Notes under the pieces: model-generated
What the model was told of the DNA's origin: nothing
Seen by the model: only the letters and a program-made list of their open reading frames with translations
Database searches by the model: none
Translations under genes and position numbers: made by a program
In this document: positions 28,281-37,195 of the stretch, in pieces
How the letters are laid out: the number at the start of each line of letters is the position of its first letter
How positions within the stretch are numbered: position 1 is the stretch's first letter
Assembly: GCF_014075995.1 (NCBI RefSeq)
Contig: NZ_CP055153.1
Coordinates: forward strand, 3,534,001 to 3,598,000
Length of the DNA: 64,000 nt
Origin: Adhaeribacter radiodurans
GTDB lineage: Bacteria > Bacteroidota > Bacteroidia > Cytophagales > Hymenobacteraceae
Reading direction: 5' to 3'

Positions 28281-30167
28281 TTATTTATTATTCTTTTTTC
28301 CCGTTGTTATTAATTTTTGTCCGTGTTGTAATATCCGCAGCCGGTACTTTTTCAGGGAGAGATTAGGAACTTGTTTTTCGTGCTCTTCTATGTTCTTTTT
28401 ATAGGCCGCAATTATATCTTTATAAGTGAGCACGCCGATCAAAGTATTTTCTTTTGATACTACGGGTAAAACATCTACATTTTCTTTCGCCATTATTTCT
28501 ACTGCAGTGCGCAGGCTGCTAGCAATAGAAATAGAAGCGGGTTTTCGTTTAATGAGTGTTCCTACTAAAGTATCCGGTTGATGATGATTACTAAATAGAT
28601 TGGAGGAACTGATTATACCCTTAAAGCTTTGGTCCTGATTTACAATAACAAAATAGTTGCTGGTATCTTCTTGTTCCTTTTCCAGCCATTCCCGGACTTC
28701 GCCAATCTGATTTTCCGCACTTAGAGCGAGTCCGTTCTCCTGAATTACCTGGCCGATGTTTGTTTTTTCCAAAATATCCGGTTCATAAGAATGCGGTGTT
28801 TTTACCCCCCGACGGGCAATTTTTTCGGTCATAATGGTATTTTCCATCAGAAAGAAAGAAATAAAATACGAGGCGGTACAGGAAGCTAATAGCGGCAACA
28901 AGGCATTCGATTGTGCCGTGGTTTCAATGGCAAAAATAATAGAGGTAAGTAGCGCCCGGGAAGCCCCCGCAAACATGGCCGACATGCCTACCAAAGCCGC
29001 CAAAGTAAGCGTAATACCCGCACCTGGAAATAAATAGTTAATCAGTCCGCCTAATAAAGCCCCCGTAGCTGCTCCAATCGTTAACAAAGGAGCCAGGGTA
29101 CCACCAGACGTTCCGCTACCCAAAGCAATAGACCAGGAAATGAATTTTAAAAAACACAACGATACCACTATTTGTAAGGGCATCGTACCTGAGAGAATAT
29201 CGGTAATATTTTCATAGCCTACGCCCAAGGTACGCGGAGCAAAATAACCCACCACTCCTACTACTAATCCACCCAAAGCGGGCCACCACATCCAATGAAT
29301 CGGCAGCTTTTCAAAAGTATCTTCAATCCAATAAACGGCCTTGGTTACCAGCACCGATATTATTCCTACTAAAATTCCGATAACGCTGTAGCCTGCTAAG
29401 GCGGTGTTAGAAGGAACGCCAATAATTCTTTCTATAGGGAAAACTGGCCCAGTTTCAAATAAATAATGGTGTCCGGCGGCTCCGGTAATACAAGCCAAAG
29501 CTACCGGAATAATAGAACGGGGCGAAAATTCAAATAATAACAACTCAATGGCCAGGAAAATAGCGGCAATAGGGCTGCCGAATATGGCCGACATACCGGC
29601 AGTGGCTCCGGCGGCGAGTAATATTTTACGTTCAATGTGGGTAATATTTAACAATTGCCCCAACGTGGAACCTAATGCCCCACCTGTGGCAATAATGGGT
29701 CCTTCTGCTCCAAAAGGTCCTCCTGTGCCAATGGAAATAGCCGAAGAAATAGGTTTAAGATAAGTAATAGAAGGTTTTATTTTACTTTGATTAGTTAAAA
29801 CCTGTTCCATCGCCTCCGGTATACCATGCCCCCGAATGGCTTTGGAACCGTACAAAGCCATTAAACCAATAATTATTCCGCCAATAGCGGGCACCACTAT
29901 CACAAACGGGCCTAAGGAGTGATATGCCGGACTAGTGGGCTCTACTGATACGTTTCCATAAAAGGCAATATTGGTAACCAGGTCGATTAAATAAACTAAT
30001 AATTTAGCAATAAAGCTGATACACACTCCTACTAAAACAGCCAAGGCGGCCATAAGTAAGAGCCTTTTTTTATTGGGTGAAATTTGGGGCCGAAAGTTCT
30101 CTGCCTCTAAGGTGGGAGTTAAAGAAACTGAAATAGGAATTCCTTTATTAAAAATATTTCTTTCCAT
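28281..30167 (-). CDS. ClC-type chloride channel/antiporter with CBS pair
   Basis: A 628-residue membrane protein. The ClC core (about residues 30-450) has the three anion-site signatures: GTGGPFGAEGPIIATGG with the gating Glu, GSGTSGGTLAPLLTIG, and the N-terminal GHGIPEAM. The C-terminal 150 residues form two CBS domains (VNQDQSFKGIISSSNLF and ENVDVLPVVSKENTLIGVLT), which usually sense nucleotides. The TLAP at the third site replaces the common F-P, so selectivity may differ from Cl-. It is divergent from a broken bestrophin gene with which it shares a short promoter region. Confidence 0.93.
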   Translation of the reverse strand: MERNIFNKGIPISVSLTPTLEAENFRPQISPNKKRLLLMAALAVLVGVCISFIAKLLVYLIDLVTNIAFYGNVSVEPTSPAYHSLGPFVIVVPAIGGIIIGLMALYGSKAIRGHGIPEAMEQVLTNQSKIKPSITYLKPISSAISIGTGGPFGAEGPIIATGGALGSTLGQLLNITHIERKILLAAGATAGMSAIFGSPIAAIFLAIELLLFEFSPRSIIPVALACITGAAGHHYLFETGPVFPIERIIGVPSNTALAGYSVIGILVGIISVLVTKAVYWIEDTFEKLPIHWMWWPALGGLVVGVVGYFAPRTLGVGYENITDILSGTMPLQIVVSLCFLKFISWSIALGSGTSGGTLAPLLTIGAATGALLGGLINYLFPGAGITLTLAALVGMSAMFAGASRALLTSIIFAIETTAQSNALLPLLASCTASYFISFFLMENTIMTEKIARRGVKTPHSYEPDILEKTNIGQVIQENGLALSAENQIGEVREWLEKEQEDTSNYFVIVNQDQSFKGIISSSNLFSNHHQPDTLVGTLIKRKPASISIASSLRTAVEIMAKENVDVLPVVSKENTLIGVLTYKDIIAAYKKNIEEHEKQVPNLSLKKYRLRILQHGQKLITTGKKNNK

Positions 30168-30215
30168 TTAGTGTTTTTATCGTTGTTCTTCCAATACTTT
30201 CATACGTAGTTACAG

Positions 30216-30223
30216 CAAAGATA
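30216..30223 (-). promoter_or_regulatory. -7 box TATCTTTG for the ClC gene
   Basis: Perfect TAnnTTTG on the minus strand, 48 bases before the ClC ATG. A TTTG lies at 30249-30252 but with a long 25-base spacer, so the -33 assignment is doubtful. Confidence 0.4.
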
Positions 30224-30260
30224 GGTAGTTCTAAATTTACGACGTTCCCAAAGTGCATTC

Positions 30261-31181
30261 ATGATTGTAAGAGAAAAACAAAATTGGCTCCGTCTGCTTT
30301 TTGTCTGGCGGGGCTCTATTCTCAAGGATATTTTGCCTAGGTTAATCTTCTTATTTTTATTTTCTGTACTGGTGGTCTACTTTAGGGGCAGGTTATTAAA
30401 TTATAATTTTTCTTTTAATCCGGTTCCTTTAACTTTTATTGGTATTGCTTTGGCCATTTTCTTAGGGTTCCGGAATAATGCCAGTTATGAACGGTTTTGG
30501 GAAGCGCGTAAGCTCTGGGGCTCGCTCTTAAATACAACCCGGTCTTTAACCCGCCAGGGCTTAACCATGAGCGGCTTACCGGAAAAATCGCCTCTGGTAA
30601 ATTTGTTTGTGCATCTTTTAATTGCTTTCACCTATGCCTTAAAGCACCAACTCCGGCAAACGGAAGCTACCCCGGACCTGGCCAGGTTGTTACCGGGGCC
30701 CTTAGTCTCTTCTATCCAGAAAGATAAGTATAAGCCTATCCGGATCTTAAAAGAATTAGGAATTTGGGTATAGCAAAGAAATCAGAAAGGACACATTGAT
30801 TCTGTGACGCAAACGGCTTTTGACTTTAATTTAAACAAACTATCCGAAATTGTTGGGGGCTGCGAAAGAATTGCCAACACGCCCATTCCCTTCCCCTACA
30901 GCTTGCTTTTACACCGCACCGTTTATGCTTACTGTTTTTTGCTGCCTTTTGGTTTAGTAGATAGTAGCGGCTGGATAACGCCCTTATTTGTTGTATTAAC
31001 GGGTTATGCCTTCATGGGCTTAGATGCCGTGGTGAGTGAGATTGAAGAGCCCTTTGGTCTAGAACCTAACGATCTGGCGTTAAATGGAATGAGTAAAATG
31101 ATAGAGTCCACTCTTCTGGAAATGATAGATATAGAACTTCCTTCTGTACCGCCCCTAAAAAATACCTATTTCATTGATTAA
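30261..31181 (+). pseudogene. bestrophin-family anion channel interrupted by one in-frame TAG
   Basis: One continuous frame of about 306 codons, broken only by TAG at 30771-30773. The N-terminal part (KQNWLRLLFVWRGSILKDI ... LAIFLGFRNNASYERFWEAR ... LLNTTRSLTRQG) and the C-terminal part (LNKLSEIVGGCERIANTPIP ... YAFMGLDAVVSEIEEPFG) are the canonical halves of a bacterial bestrophin (UPF0187). Between them RILKELGIWV-stop-QRNQKG fits the family without a gap, so no other lesion is needed. CAG or AAG to TAG is the likely change. Restored length is normal. Two separate products are unlikely because the pore needs both halves. Confidence 0.87.
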
Positions 31182-31571
31182 AAATGCTTTCTGGAGCGAG
31201 AAGGGGAAAATTTTCCAAGGTGCGCAACAAGCAATTACTGGGGACAATCTGGTTAACTATTAATTAGCCTTCCGGACCTGCAATCATAAAAAACAGCAAT
31301 ATGCCCTTGTTAAAGATAAAAATGCAGATGGTTGTATTTAATAATCATATTCTCCGCCAGGGATTTACTACCAGCCTAATGCGAATCAAAAATTAAAAAC
31401 GGTTAAAGTTAAGCGGGTTTAATTACCCCTGGCAATCTTTAAAAATTTACTATTTTTTGTTCAAAGCAACTACTTTAAATTTTATTCTAGGCATAACAGA
31501 TCTTTCCTGAAAAAAATAAATGTTCCTTGAACTAAATTATTCAGAATTAAAAATAAATCATTCTACTAAAC
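31182..31571. other. intergenic region
   Basis: 390 AT-rich bases between the bestrophin 3' end and the end of the stressosome operon (convergent). No clear terminator hairpin or gene is recognised; an AAATAAATGTTC copy lies near 31516. Confidence 0.3.
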
Positions 31572-32921
31572 TTAGCTTTCCACCAGTTCTTCTACAGGCC
31601 AATTAAAAAACACCGTTGTTCCATTGGTGCCTGTAGACTCTACCCAAATATCCGTGTTTTTTAACTGAACAATCTTTTTAACAATCGATAAACCTAGACC
31701 TGTACTGGTATTTCGGTGCCGGCTTCCTGTTTTATACGGTTCAAATATTAGCTGTTGATCCTCTAGCGGGATACCTTGTCCGTTATCTGTTACTGCTAAT
31801 TGGATAAAGGACTCTCCCGGATTATAAGTAATCTGGATTAAACCGTCTGGTTTGTCATTGTATTTTATAGCATTGCTTAATAAATTAGTAAATATTTGTT
31901 GCAAATAAATTTCTTCGGTAAATAATACGGGTAAGTTAGGGGCTACTTCAATGTTAATGTGCGCTGGAACATTTAAGAACCGGATTACTTTTGGTAATAG
32001 CACCTTTAAATCTACGGTACTTTTTGAAATAGAATTCCGGCCTGTACTGGAATACTCTAAAACGTCGGAAATAAATTTTTCCATTGACTCTGCTTGCTCT
32101 TGTACCATTCGGGCAACCTTATTTATTTCTCCGGAAGTATTCTCTAACATACTTTCCTGTAAAACAGCCGAAAGCGAAATAATATTGAATAAAGGAGCTT
32201 TTAGATCGTGGGAGATTATATAAGCAAACTTGTCGAGCTCCTGATTTATGGCAGTTAGTTGGGCATTGGCTACATTTCGTTCCTGCAGTAAACTGGTAAT
32301 TTCGTGGTTGGAGGCCTGCAATTGCGTATTTAAATTTTTTATTTCGTCCAGCTGGTGTTCCACCTCCAGATTCTTCAATCGTATCTGATCGAGTAATTCC
32401 AGCAGTTGCATGTTTTGGTTTTTTATCTCCACGTAAGGAGAAATATTTGCCTCACTGGCAAAATGCTGGTTCCAGCCTTGAATAATAGCGTTATTGATAG
32501 GAGGATGGTTATGCGGAATTGCCTTGTGGAGCATTACCTGGGTTCCTTTTTCACTATCACTTTCGATAAAAAGTTGCTCAACCAGTTTTTTAGAGTTATA
32601 AATACCCCATCCCTTGGAGGTTAGGGGCCGGTAGTGCTTGTTTAGTAGTTCTTCTAAATTATTAATACCCCGACCCCTGTCGCTGATTAAGGCTTCCAGG
32701 TATAATATACCTTTAAGTTCAGTAATATTAAATTGTATCTGACCGTGGCCTACATGTTCTAATACATTGCGGCAAATTTCCGATACAGCGGTAGCAAATT
32801 TAGTTTGGCTCGCCATGGCAATACCACAAAATCCGGCTAGCTGTAAAGAACGTTTGTACGCGAGCACTACATCCAGCTCGTTTTCTATTTTAATTTTAAT
32901 AATATTCTTTTTCATCAGCAT
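31572..32921 (-). CDS. RsbW/T-like ATPase fused to a histidine kinase, stressosome operon
   Basis: A 449-residue soluble protein of unusual order. An N-terminal HATPase of the anti-sigma/RsbT type (about residues 1-135; FATAVSEICRNVLEHVGHGQ, ISDRGRGI, KGWGIYNSKKLV) is followed by a coiled coil at about 165-225. Next come a HisKA domain with its His in IISHDLKAPLFNIISL near residue 235 and a second HATPase (LLSNAIKYNDKPDG, DNGQGIP, TGLGLSIVKKIVQLKN). The start overlaps the stop of the preceding gene by one base, so the two are probably translationally coupled; Met3 is an alternative start. As the last gene of the rsbRST-like operon it could convert stressosome state into phosphotransfer. No response regulator lies next to it. 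Confidence 0.87.
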   Translation of the reverse strand: MLMKKNIIKIKIENELDVVLAYKRSLQLAGFCGIAMASQTKFATAVSEICRNVLEHVGHGQIQFNITELKGILYLEALISDRGRGINNLEELLNKHYRPLTSKGWGIYNSKKLVEQLFIESDSEKGTQVMLHKAIPHNHPPINNAIIQGWNQHFASEANISPYVEIKNQNMQLLELLDQIRLKNLEVEHQLDEIKNLNTQLQASNHEITSLLQERNVANAQLTAINQELDKFAYIISHDLKAPLFNIISLSAVLQESMLENTSGEINKVARMVQEQAESMEKFISDVLEYSSTGRNSISKSTVDLKVLLPKVIRFLNVPAHINIEVAPNLPVLFTEEIYLQQIFTNLLSNAIKYNDKPDGLIQITYNPGESFIQLAVTDNGQGIPLEDQQLIFEPYKTGSRHRNTSTGLGLSIVKKIVQLKNTDIWVESTGTNGTTVFFNWPVEELVES

Positions 32922-33946
32922 TAAGGGCGTGTTCTAGCCACTAAAACTAAAGTATCATCCGTTTTCCGGTTACATTCTTTGTATAATACAGCGGCTATCA
33001 GGCTGGTATCATGGCTAAGTAAATCCGGGTGCTTGTTTAGGTCCCAACGGGTTTTCAAACCATCGGAGTGAAGAATCAAAATGTTCGTATTGTTCCAGGG
33101 TAGCTGGTGGTCATTAATGGTATTAGGTAAGTTGTGCCCTACAATTCCGTTATACGAAATAATATTCCGGGAACCCTCCGTGGCTAAAATACGACCCGAA
33201 ATATTTCCAATACCACAGTAAGTAAGCGTATTATTTTTTAAATCTATGGTGGCAATATTCATGACACCTCCTCTTGTTCGCAGAAGGTCCTGATGCACTT
33301 CCCGTAGTTGGCTGGCTGGCGAAGTATAGGATTGTTTTTGAAAAGAGGTAACTGCCGCGCTCGCAGCTAGGTGCGCATTTTCTCCGTGGCCTAAACCATC
33401 AACGATTAAAATACGGCAAGTCTCCGGCTGTTGTACCATACTCCACCCGTCGCCGCAAAACGTTTCTCCGGGTTTTGCTACCTTCACCGCATTCAGGTCA
33501 AACCGGCTACGCTGGCTTGCTTTCGGCTTGTAGCCTTTTTTAAATAATCGGGCTAACAATACGGTGCCTGAATCGCGACGAGAATAAAGATCAAATTCAT
33601 CGGCTATCCGTTTAATGGCACCTAATCCTTCTCCTTTAGACCCGTACGTAGAAATACCATCTTCCATCATGCGTTTAGGATCTGTCATACCCGGACCTGT
33701 GTCCAGACTAAGAATCTCGATACCCGTAATCCGCTCTTCTCCGCCAATAGGTTTAACCAGAATCTCTCCCCCTTTGGGGGTATGCTTAATTAAATTGCTG
33801 GCCATTTCTGCCACCAAAATATTAAGTTTACCTGTTTCAGTTTCCGAGAACCCAAAGCTTTCTGCTAATTTAGTAATATCCCGTTTAACGATATTTAAAA
33901 AGCTCCGGTCCTGAAGCTCAAACCGCACGTGCAGTTTATAATCCAT
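32921..33946 (-). CDS. RsbT/W-like ATPase fused to SpoIIE/RsbX-like PP2C phosphatase
   Basis: 341 residues. The N-terminal HATPase domain (about 1-135) has the N box ILVAEMASNLIKHTPKGG, the G1 box LDTGPGM and GSKGEGLGAIKRIAD. The C-terminal PP2C-like phosphatase (about 145-341) has GDGWSMV, RILIVDGLGHGENAHLAA and ILILHSDGLKTRWD, the metal-binding Asp motifs of the SpoIIE/RsbX/RsbU group. RsbX in Bacillus dephosphorylates RsbS and RsbR to reset the stressosome, so this gene probably does the same here. The 5' end overlaps rsbT by about 10 bases. Confidence 0.88.
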   Translation of the reverse strand: MDYKLHVRFELQDRSFLNIVKRDITKLAESFGFSETETGKLNILVAEMASNLIKHTPKGGEILVKPIGGEERITGIEILSLDTGPGMTDPKRMMEDGISTYGSKGEGLGAIKRIADEFDLYSRRDSGTVLLARLFKKGYKPKASQRSRFDLNAVKVAKPGETFCGDGWSMVQQPETCRILIVDGLGHGENAHLAASAAVTSFQKQSYTSPASQLREVHQDLLRTRGGVMNIATIDLKNNTLTYCGIGNISGRILATEGSRNIISYNGIVGHNLPNTINDHQLPWNNTNILILHSDGLKTRWDLNKHPDLLSHDTSLIAAVLYKECNRKTDDTLVLVARTRP

Positions 33947-34349
33947 TCTTCCAGCGTATAATCGTTACCGTTGTTCCTTTACCAGGTTCACTTTTTATAT
34001 CAAATTCGTTAGATAAGCGTTTGGCTCCGGGTAATCCTAAACCTAAACTACGCCCCGTCGAAAAGCCATCTTGCATCGCTAACTTCAAGTCTTTAATCCC
34101 TGGGCCTTTATCGGCAAAGGTTAATCGAATACCTTTTATATTATTTCTGACTACTACTTCTATGATACCTGTTCCTCCCTCCGCATAACGGAGCATGTTT
34201 CGGACCAACTCACTGGCTGCCGTAATAAGTTTGGTTTGCCCTACCAGGCTCATGCCAATTTTAGCCGCTAATTCTTTTGCCCGGTTTCGGTATAATATTA
34301 CATCCGGCTCTCGTTTTATCTCGAAGTTTTCCTTAGATAATGTCATCAT
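33936..34349 (-). CDS. rsbT: RsbT-like serine/threonine kinase of the stressosome
   Basis: About 137 residues of the GHKL ATPase/anti-sigma kinase family. It has the N box LITAASELVRNMLRYAEGGTG, G1 FADKGPGIKDL and G2 GRSLGLGLPGAKRLSNEF, all intact. In Bacillus RsbT phosphorylates RsbR and RsbS in the stressosome and then leaves to activate its output target. A longer frame from 34382 is possible, but ATG at 34349 (or 34346) fits the usual N-terminus MTLSKENFEI and gives only a short overlap with rsbS. Confidence 0.88.
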   Translation of the reverse strand: MMTLSKENFEIKREPDVILYRNRAKELAAKIGMSLVGQTKLITAASELVRNMLRYAEGGTGIIEVVVRNNIKGIRLTFADKGPGIKDLKLAMQDGFSTGRSLGLGLPGAKRLSNEFDIKSEPGKGTTVTIIRWKNGL

Positions 34350-34737
34350 AGAGATCTTCCTCTTCGTTTGGTTTTGGCCCAATTTTATTTCGAAGAAGTT
34401 CCATCCCCATCTCTACATCCAGGGCAGTATGTACCCCCGATAAAGTTAAGCCTAATTCCACCAGAGTGATGGCTACGGCTGGTTGCATCCCCACTACTAC
34501 GGTTTCTGCATCCATTATTTTCGACATAGAAGCAATATTACCCAGTATGCGGCCCATAAAAGAATCCACAATACTAACCGAAGAAATATCAATTAAAACA
34601 CCCTTAGCTTCCGTCCGGCTCACCATATTCATCAAGTCACTTTCCAGGGTCAATGCCAGCCGGTCGTACAAATCTACTTGAATGGTAACGAGTAAAAACT
34701 CGCCCATTTTTAAAATAGGTATTCTATCCATAACCAT
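34333..34737 (-). CDS. rsbS: RsbS-like STAS scaffold protein
   Basis: A 134-residue single STAS domain. It has MDRIPILKMGEFLLVTIQVDL, the GVLIDISSVSIVDSFMGRIL loop, in which the Ser after V-D is the expected RsbT phosphorylation site, and MQPAVAITLVELGLTLSGV. Full length for RsbS. Its ATG overlaps the rsbR stop by one base (TAATG), a sign of translational coupling. Confidence 0.9.
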   Translation of the reverse strand: MVMDRIPILKMGEFLLVTIQVDLYDRLALTLESDLMNMVSRTEAKGVLIDISSVSIVDSFMGRILGNIASMSKIMDAETVVVGMQPAVAITLVELGLTLSGVHTALDVEMGMELLRNKIGPKPNEEEDLYDDII

Positions 34738-35600
34738 TAATACCCCATTGATTTTTTCTCACCACGGCGCACTTCGATGTTGAGCATATTAAAAGCTAAT
34801 TTTAAGGCACTAGCCAGAGAAGCTTTGGTGTAAATATTAGATAAATCGATGCCTAAATGCACGATAGTTTGCGCGATTTCGGCCCGAATACCGCTAATGA
34901 TACATTCGGCACCCATTAAGCGGGTGGCACTTACCGTTTTAATTAAATGCTGGGCTACTAAGGAGTCCACCGCGGGTACTCCCGAAATATCCAGAATTGC
35001 AATCCGACTACCGGTTTCAACAATTTTTTCCAGTAAATTTTCCATTACTACCTGGGTACGGGCACTATCCAGGGTACCAATAATAGGTAAGGCTAAAATG
35101 CCCTCCCATACCCGGATCACAGGGGTAGAAATTTCACTGATTTCATCGGTTTGCCGTAAAATAATTTCTTCTCTACCTTTAATAAAAGTTTCGGTGGTTA
35201 CAATACTTAAACTATCCAGAATCGAGTTTAACTCTAAAACCTCCTGGTAAAGTAACGGAATGTTGTTTTTTAATTCATCATGTAAAATTTGCTGTAGAGC
35301 CCTTTTTAAGCTAAGTACAAATAAACTGGTTTCGCGGGGAGAAAAACCCTGGCGTGCCCGGGTGATAGAAATATCACTTAATATATCCACTACGGGTTGA
35401 TAAGCCTCCGACTCCATATCAAAATTACCGCTGCTTAACGCTTTGGTAAAAGCATTTAATAAATCTTCTGATTGCGTATGTAGCTCTTCATTAGAGATTA
35501 AGTCTTCCCGAAGGGTAGCATCGGTTAACTGGTTACTCATCCAAGACTCCAGAATACGCTTTTTATTTTTCTTCAGGTAAGAAGTAGTTTGGGACTGCAT
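34737..35600 (-). CDS. rsbR: RsbR-like stressosome sensor (RsbRD-type N-terminus + STAS)
   Basis: 287 residues. The N-terminal domain (about 1-150) is an all-helical RsbRD_N-type sensor (LKKNKKRILESWMSNQLTDA ... FSPRETSLFVLSLKRAL), not the globin-like domain of Bacillus RsbRA. The C-terminal STAS domain (about 165-280) has IAILDISGVPAVDSLVAQHL and ECIISGIRAEIAQTIVHLGI, the two loops that carry phospho-sites in Bacillus RsbR. It is the first gene of the operon, so it is the likely stress-signal input. There is no ligand motif to say what it senses. Confidence 0.9.
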   Translation of the reverse strand: MQSQTTSYLKKNKKRILESWMSNQLTDATLREDLISNEELHTQSEDLLNAFTKALSSGNFDMESEAYQPVVDILSDISITRARQGFSPRETSLFVLSLKRALQQILHDELKNNIPLLYQEVLELNSILDSLSIVTTETFIKGREEIILRQTDEISEISTPVIRVWEGILALPIIGTLDSARTQVVMENLLEKIVETGSRIAILDISGVPAVDSLVAQHLIKTVSATRLMGAECIISGIRAEIAQTIVHLGIDLSNIYTKASLASALKLAFNMLNIEVRRGEKKSMGY

Positions 35601-35813
35601 ATATATTTGGGAATAGTAAATTAAAAATGAAGAACGTAATCGCTTATCAGTTATCGTTTAACTTTAAGCTTTAAAAGTAACTAATAAGTTAATGGAACCA
35701 TAGTACCCGGCAAACTAAATTCTTTAGCTAAGTTAATAAATTAGATTTTGTGAATGGGTTGCCTAAGTAATAGAAAAAAAAATTTGATTCGCTTGTAAGT
35801 AAAGAGGCACTAA
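35601..35813. other. upstream region of the rsb operon
   Basis: About 210 bases before the IS3-type remnant. The operon promoter must lie here, but no perfect TAnnTTTG box is visible on the minus strand. It is close to mobile DNA, so the insertion may have cut into the original control region. Confidence 0.3.
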
Positions 35814-35978
35814 TGTCAAACTATCAGTTTGAATTATTAAAAGAACATATCTTTTAAAAGTAGTTAACAATTAAAAATAAAAATCCCTCTCCGTTTAAGA
35901 CTAATGTTGGTTTCCCGTTTATAGAGCTGGGTAAAATTATAAATTTTGGTTAAGCGGATAATACTTGTTCCTTTAGTT

Positions 35979-36790
35979 TTACGGGGCAAACTCTACTGGA
36001 GCCATTCCGGCTAAAGCATCGTGTGGTCCTTAATAATTGTAATCCTCTAACCAAACGGTGGTGATTTCCCTGCCTTCATCCATTCTCAAATAAGTAAGCA
36101 TTGAGTACATGCCAGCGGAAAGTACCGTTAAACCATTAGATACAAACATTCTGGGTGGGCTTGCCAGGTTGGATAAAAGAAACTTAATGCCATGAAGCTG
36201 GCTCCATTCAGTCATTAAGCTGGCAATAAACTCGGGCCTTCTATCCATGCGGATACGTTTTAGCTTTTCCCTACGCTTAAGCAAATGGTTGAGCACTTAA
36301 ACTACCCGATTGCTCTTTATGGAATAGTCTACTTTAATATACCAAGCTTCCGGGTTATAATCATCCAGTACATTGAATGAACGAAACTTTCTTCCGTTCA
36401 GCAGTGCGTCACTCATAAAATCAATCGATTAGGTATGATTTAATTGCTCGGGCACCTGTAAGGGCTGCTGAAGGCGGGTAAGTAAACGCTTTTTCGCTTT
36501 GCGCCGCAGGTTTAAACCTAAGACTTTGTAGATGCGGTAGACCCGTTTATGATTACATGGCTGTCCTTCTTGGCGCAACCGGCCAAAAGCTTTCCAAAAA
36601 CCTTCCTGGGGATGCTGCTCGGCTTTCTGCCGCAGCACATCCTCCTCCACCTGATGATCTTGAAATGACTGATAATAGTAAACGGACTTGCTTAAGTTCA
36701 GCACCCGGCACGCCCTTGTAATGCCGGTTTGTGGCAGGTGAAACGCCTCTGCTACAATCTGTCGTTTTTGGCCGGGCTTCAGAGCTTTTT
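35979..36790 (-). pseudogene. IS407-type transposase OrfB (integrase core), degenerate
   Basis: Read in the minus direction: KRQIVAEAFHLPQTGITRAC, LNLSKSVYYYQSF, QPCNHKRVYRIYKVLGLNL and RKAKKRLLTRLQQPLQVPEQ give the HTH_21 and N-terminal part. [20 protein letters not shown] and SIKSNRVV are the start of the DDE catalytic core, with the Asp of DFM and the D-D-Y loop. IRMDRRPEFIASLM (DNGPEF block, degenerate) and ending GPHDALAGMAPVEF follow. In-frame stops occur at about 36434 (where WS-D is expected), 36298 and 36031. Inactive. Confidence 0.82.
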
Positions 36791-37045
36791 TTCGATAATT
36801 TCTTTCGCCAGTTTCAAGTTTAGAGCCAGTTCAGCATACAGCGCTTTCAGCCGCCGGTTCTCTTCTTCTAATTCCTTAAGCCTTTTAAGTTCAGTCGCAT
36901 CCATGCCATAATAGCGCTGCCGCCACTTGTAAAAAGCTGCTTGGCTCAGGCCATACTCCCGTCAAATTTCGGCGACAATTTTGCCTTCCTCAAATTCTTA
37001 AAGGATTTTGGTGATCTGTTGAGGAGTAAAGATTCTCCTTCTCAT
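36750..37045 (-). pseudogene. IS407-type transposase OrfA (HTH), degenerate
   Basis: Reading MRRRIFTPQQITKIL from 37045, then two in-frame stops, then the conserved YGLSQAAFYKWRQRYYGMD and ELKRLKELEEENRRLKALYA coiled coil, this is the OrfA helix-turn-helix and leucine-zipper protein of IS3-family elements. The stops make it non-functional. Confidence 0.8.
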
Positions 37046-37195
37046 AAGCCCTGTTTCAAGTTATTGATTTTCTCTTGCTAAACAGTTCTAATTTTGGGGA
37101 AGCTTACAAACTATCAAACCTTTATACTGCTGAGAGAAATAATAATAAGGTAAAGCAAGTTTGACAGACTGGAATCTGCCTCGTAGCTGATAATA

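Larger units (their letters stand above)
35814..37166 (-). mobile_element. degenerate IS3-family (IS407-type) insertion sequence
   Basis: Both genes of an IS3-family element are recognisable but carry several stop codons. Possible ends are a 9-base inverted match TGTCAAACT (35814-35822) and AGTTTGACA (37158-37166), giving about 1350 bp. No target-site duplication is evident, so the ends are tentative. The core coding parts between about 35979 and 37045 are well supported. Confidence 0.6.

Noticed and set aside
34849-35250. Plus-strand frame of 133 codons inside rsbR
   Set aside because: Antisense to the well-supported RsbR STAS domain, no family likeness.
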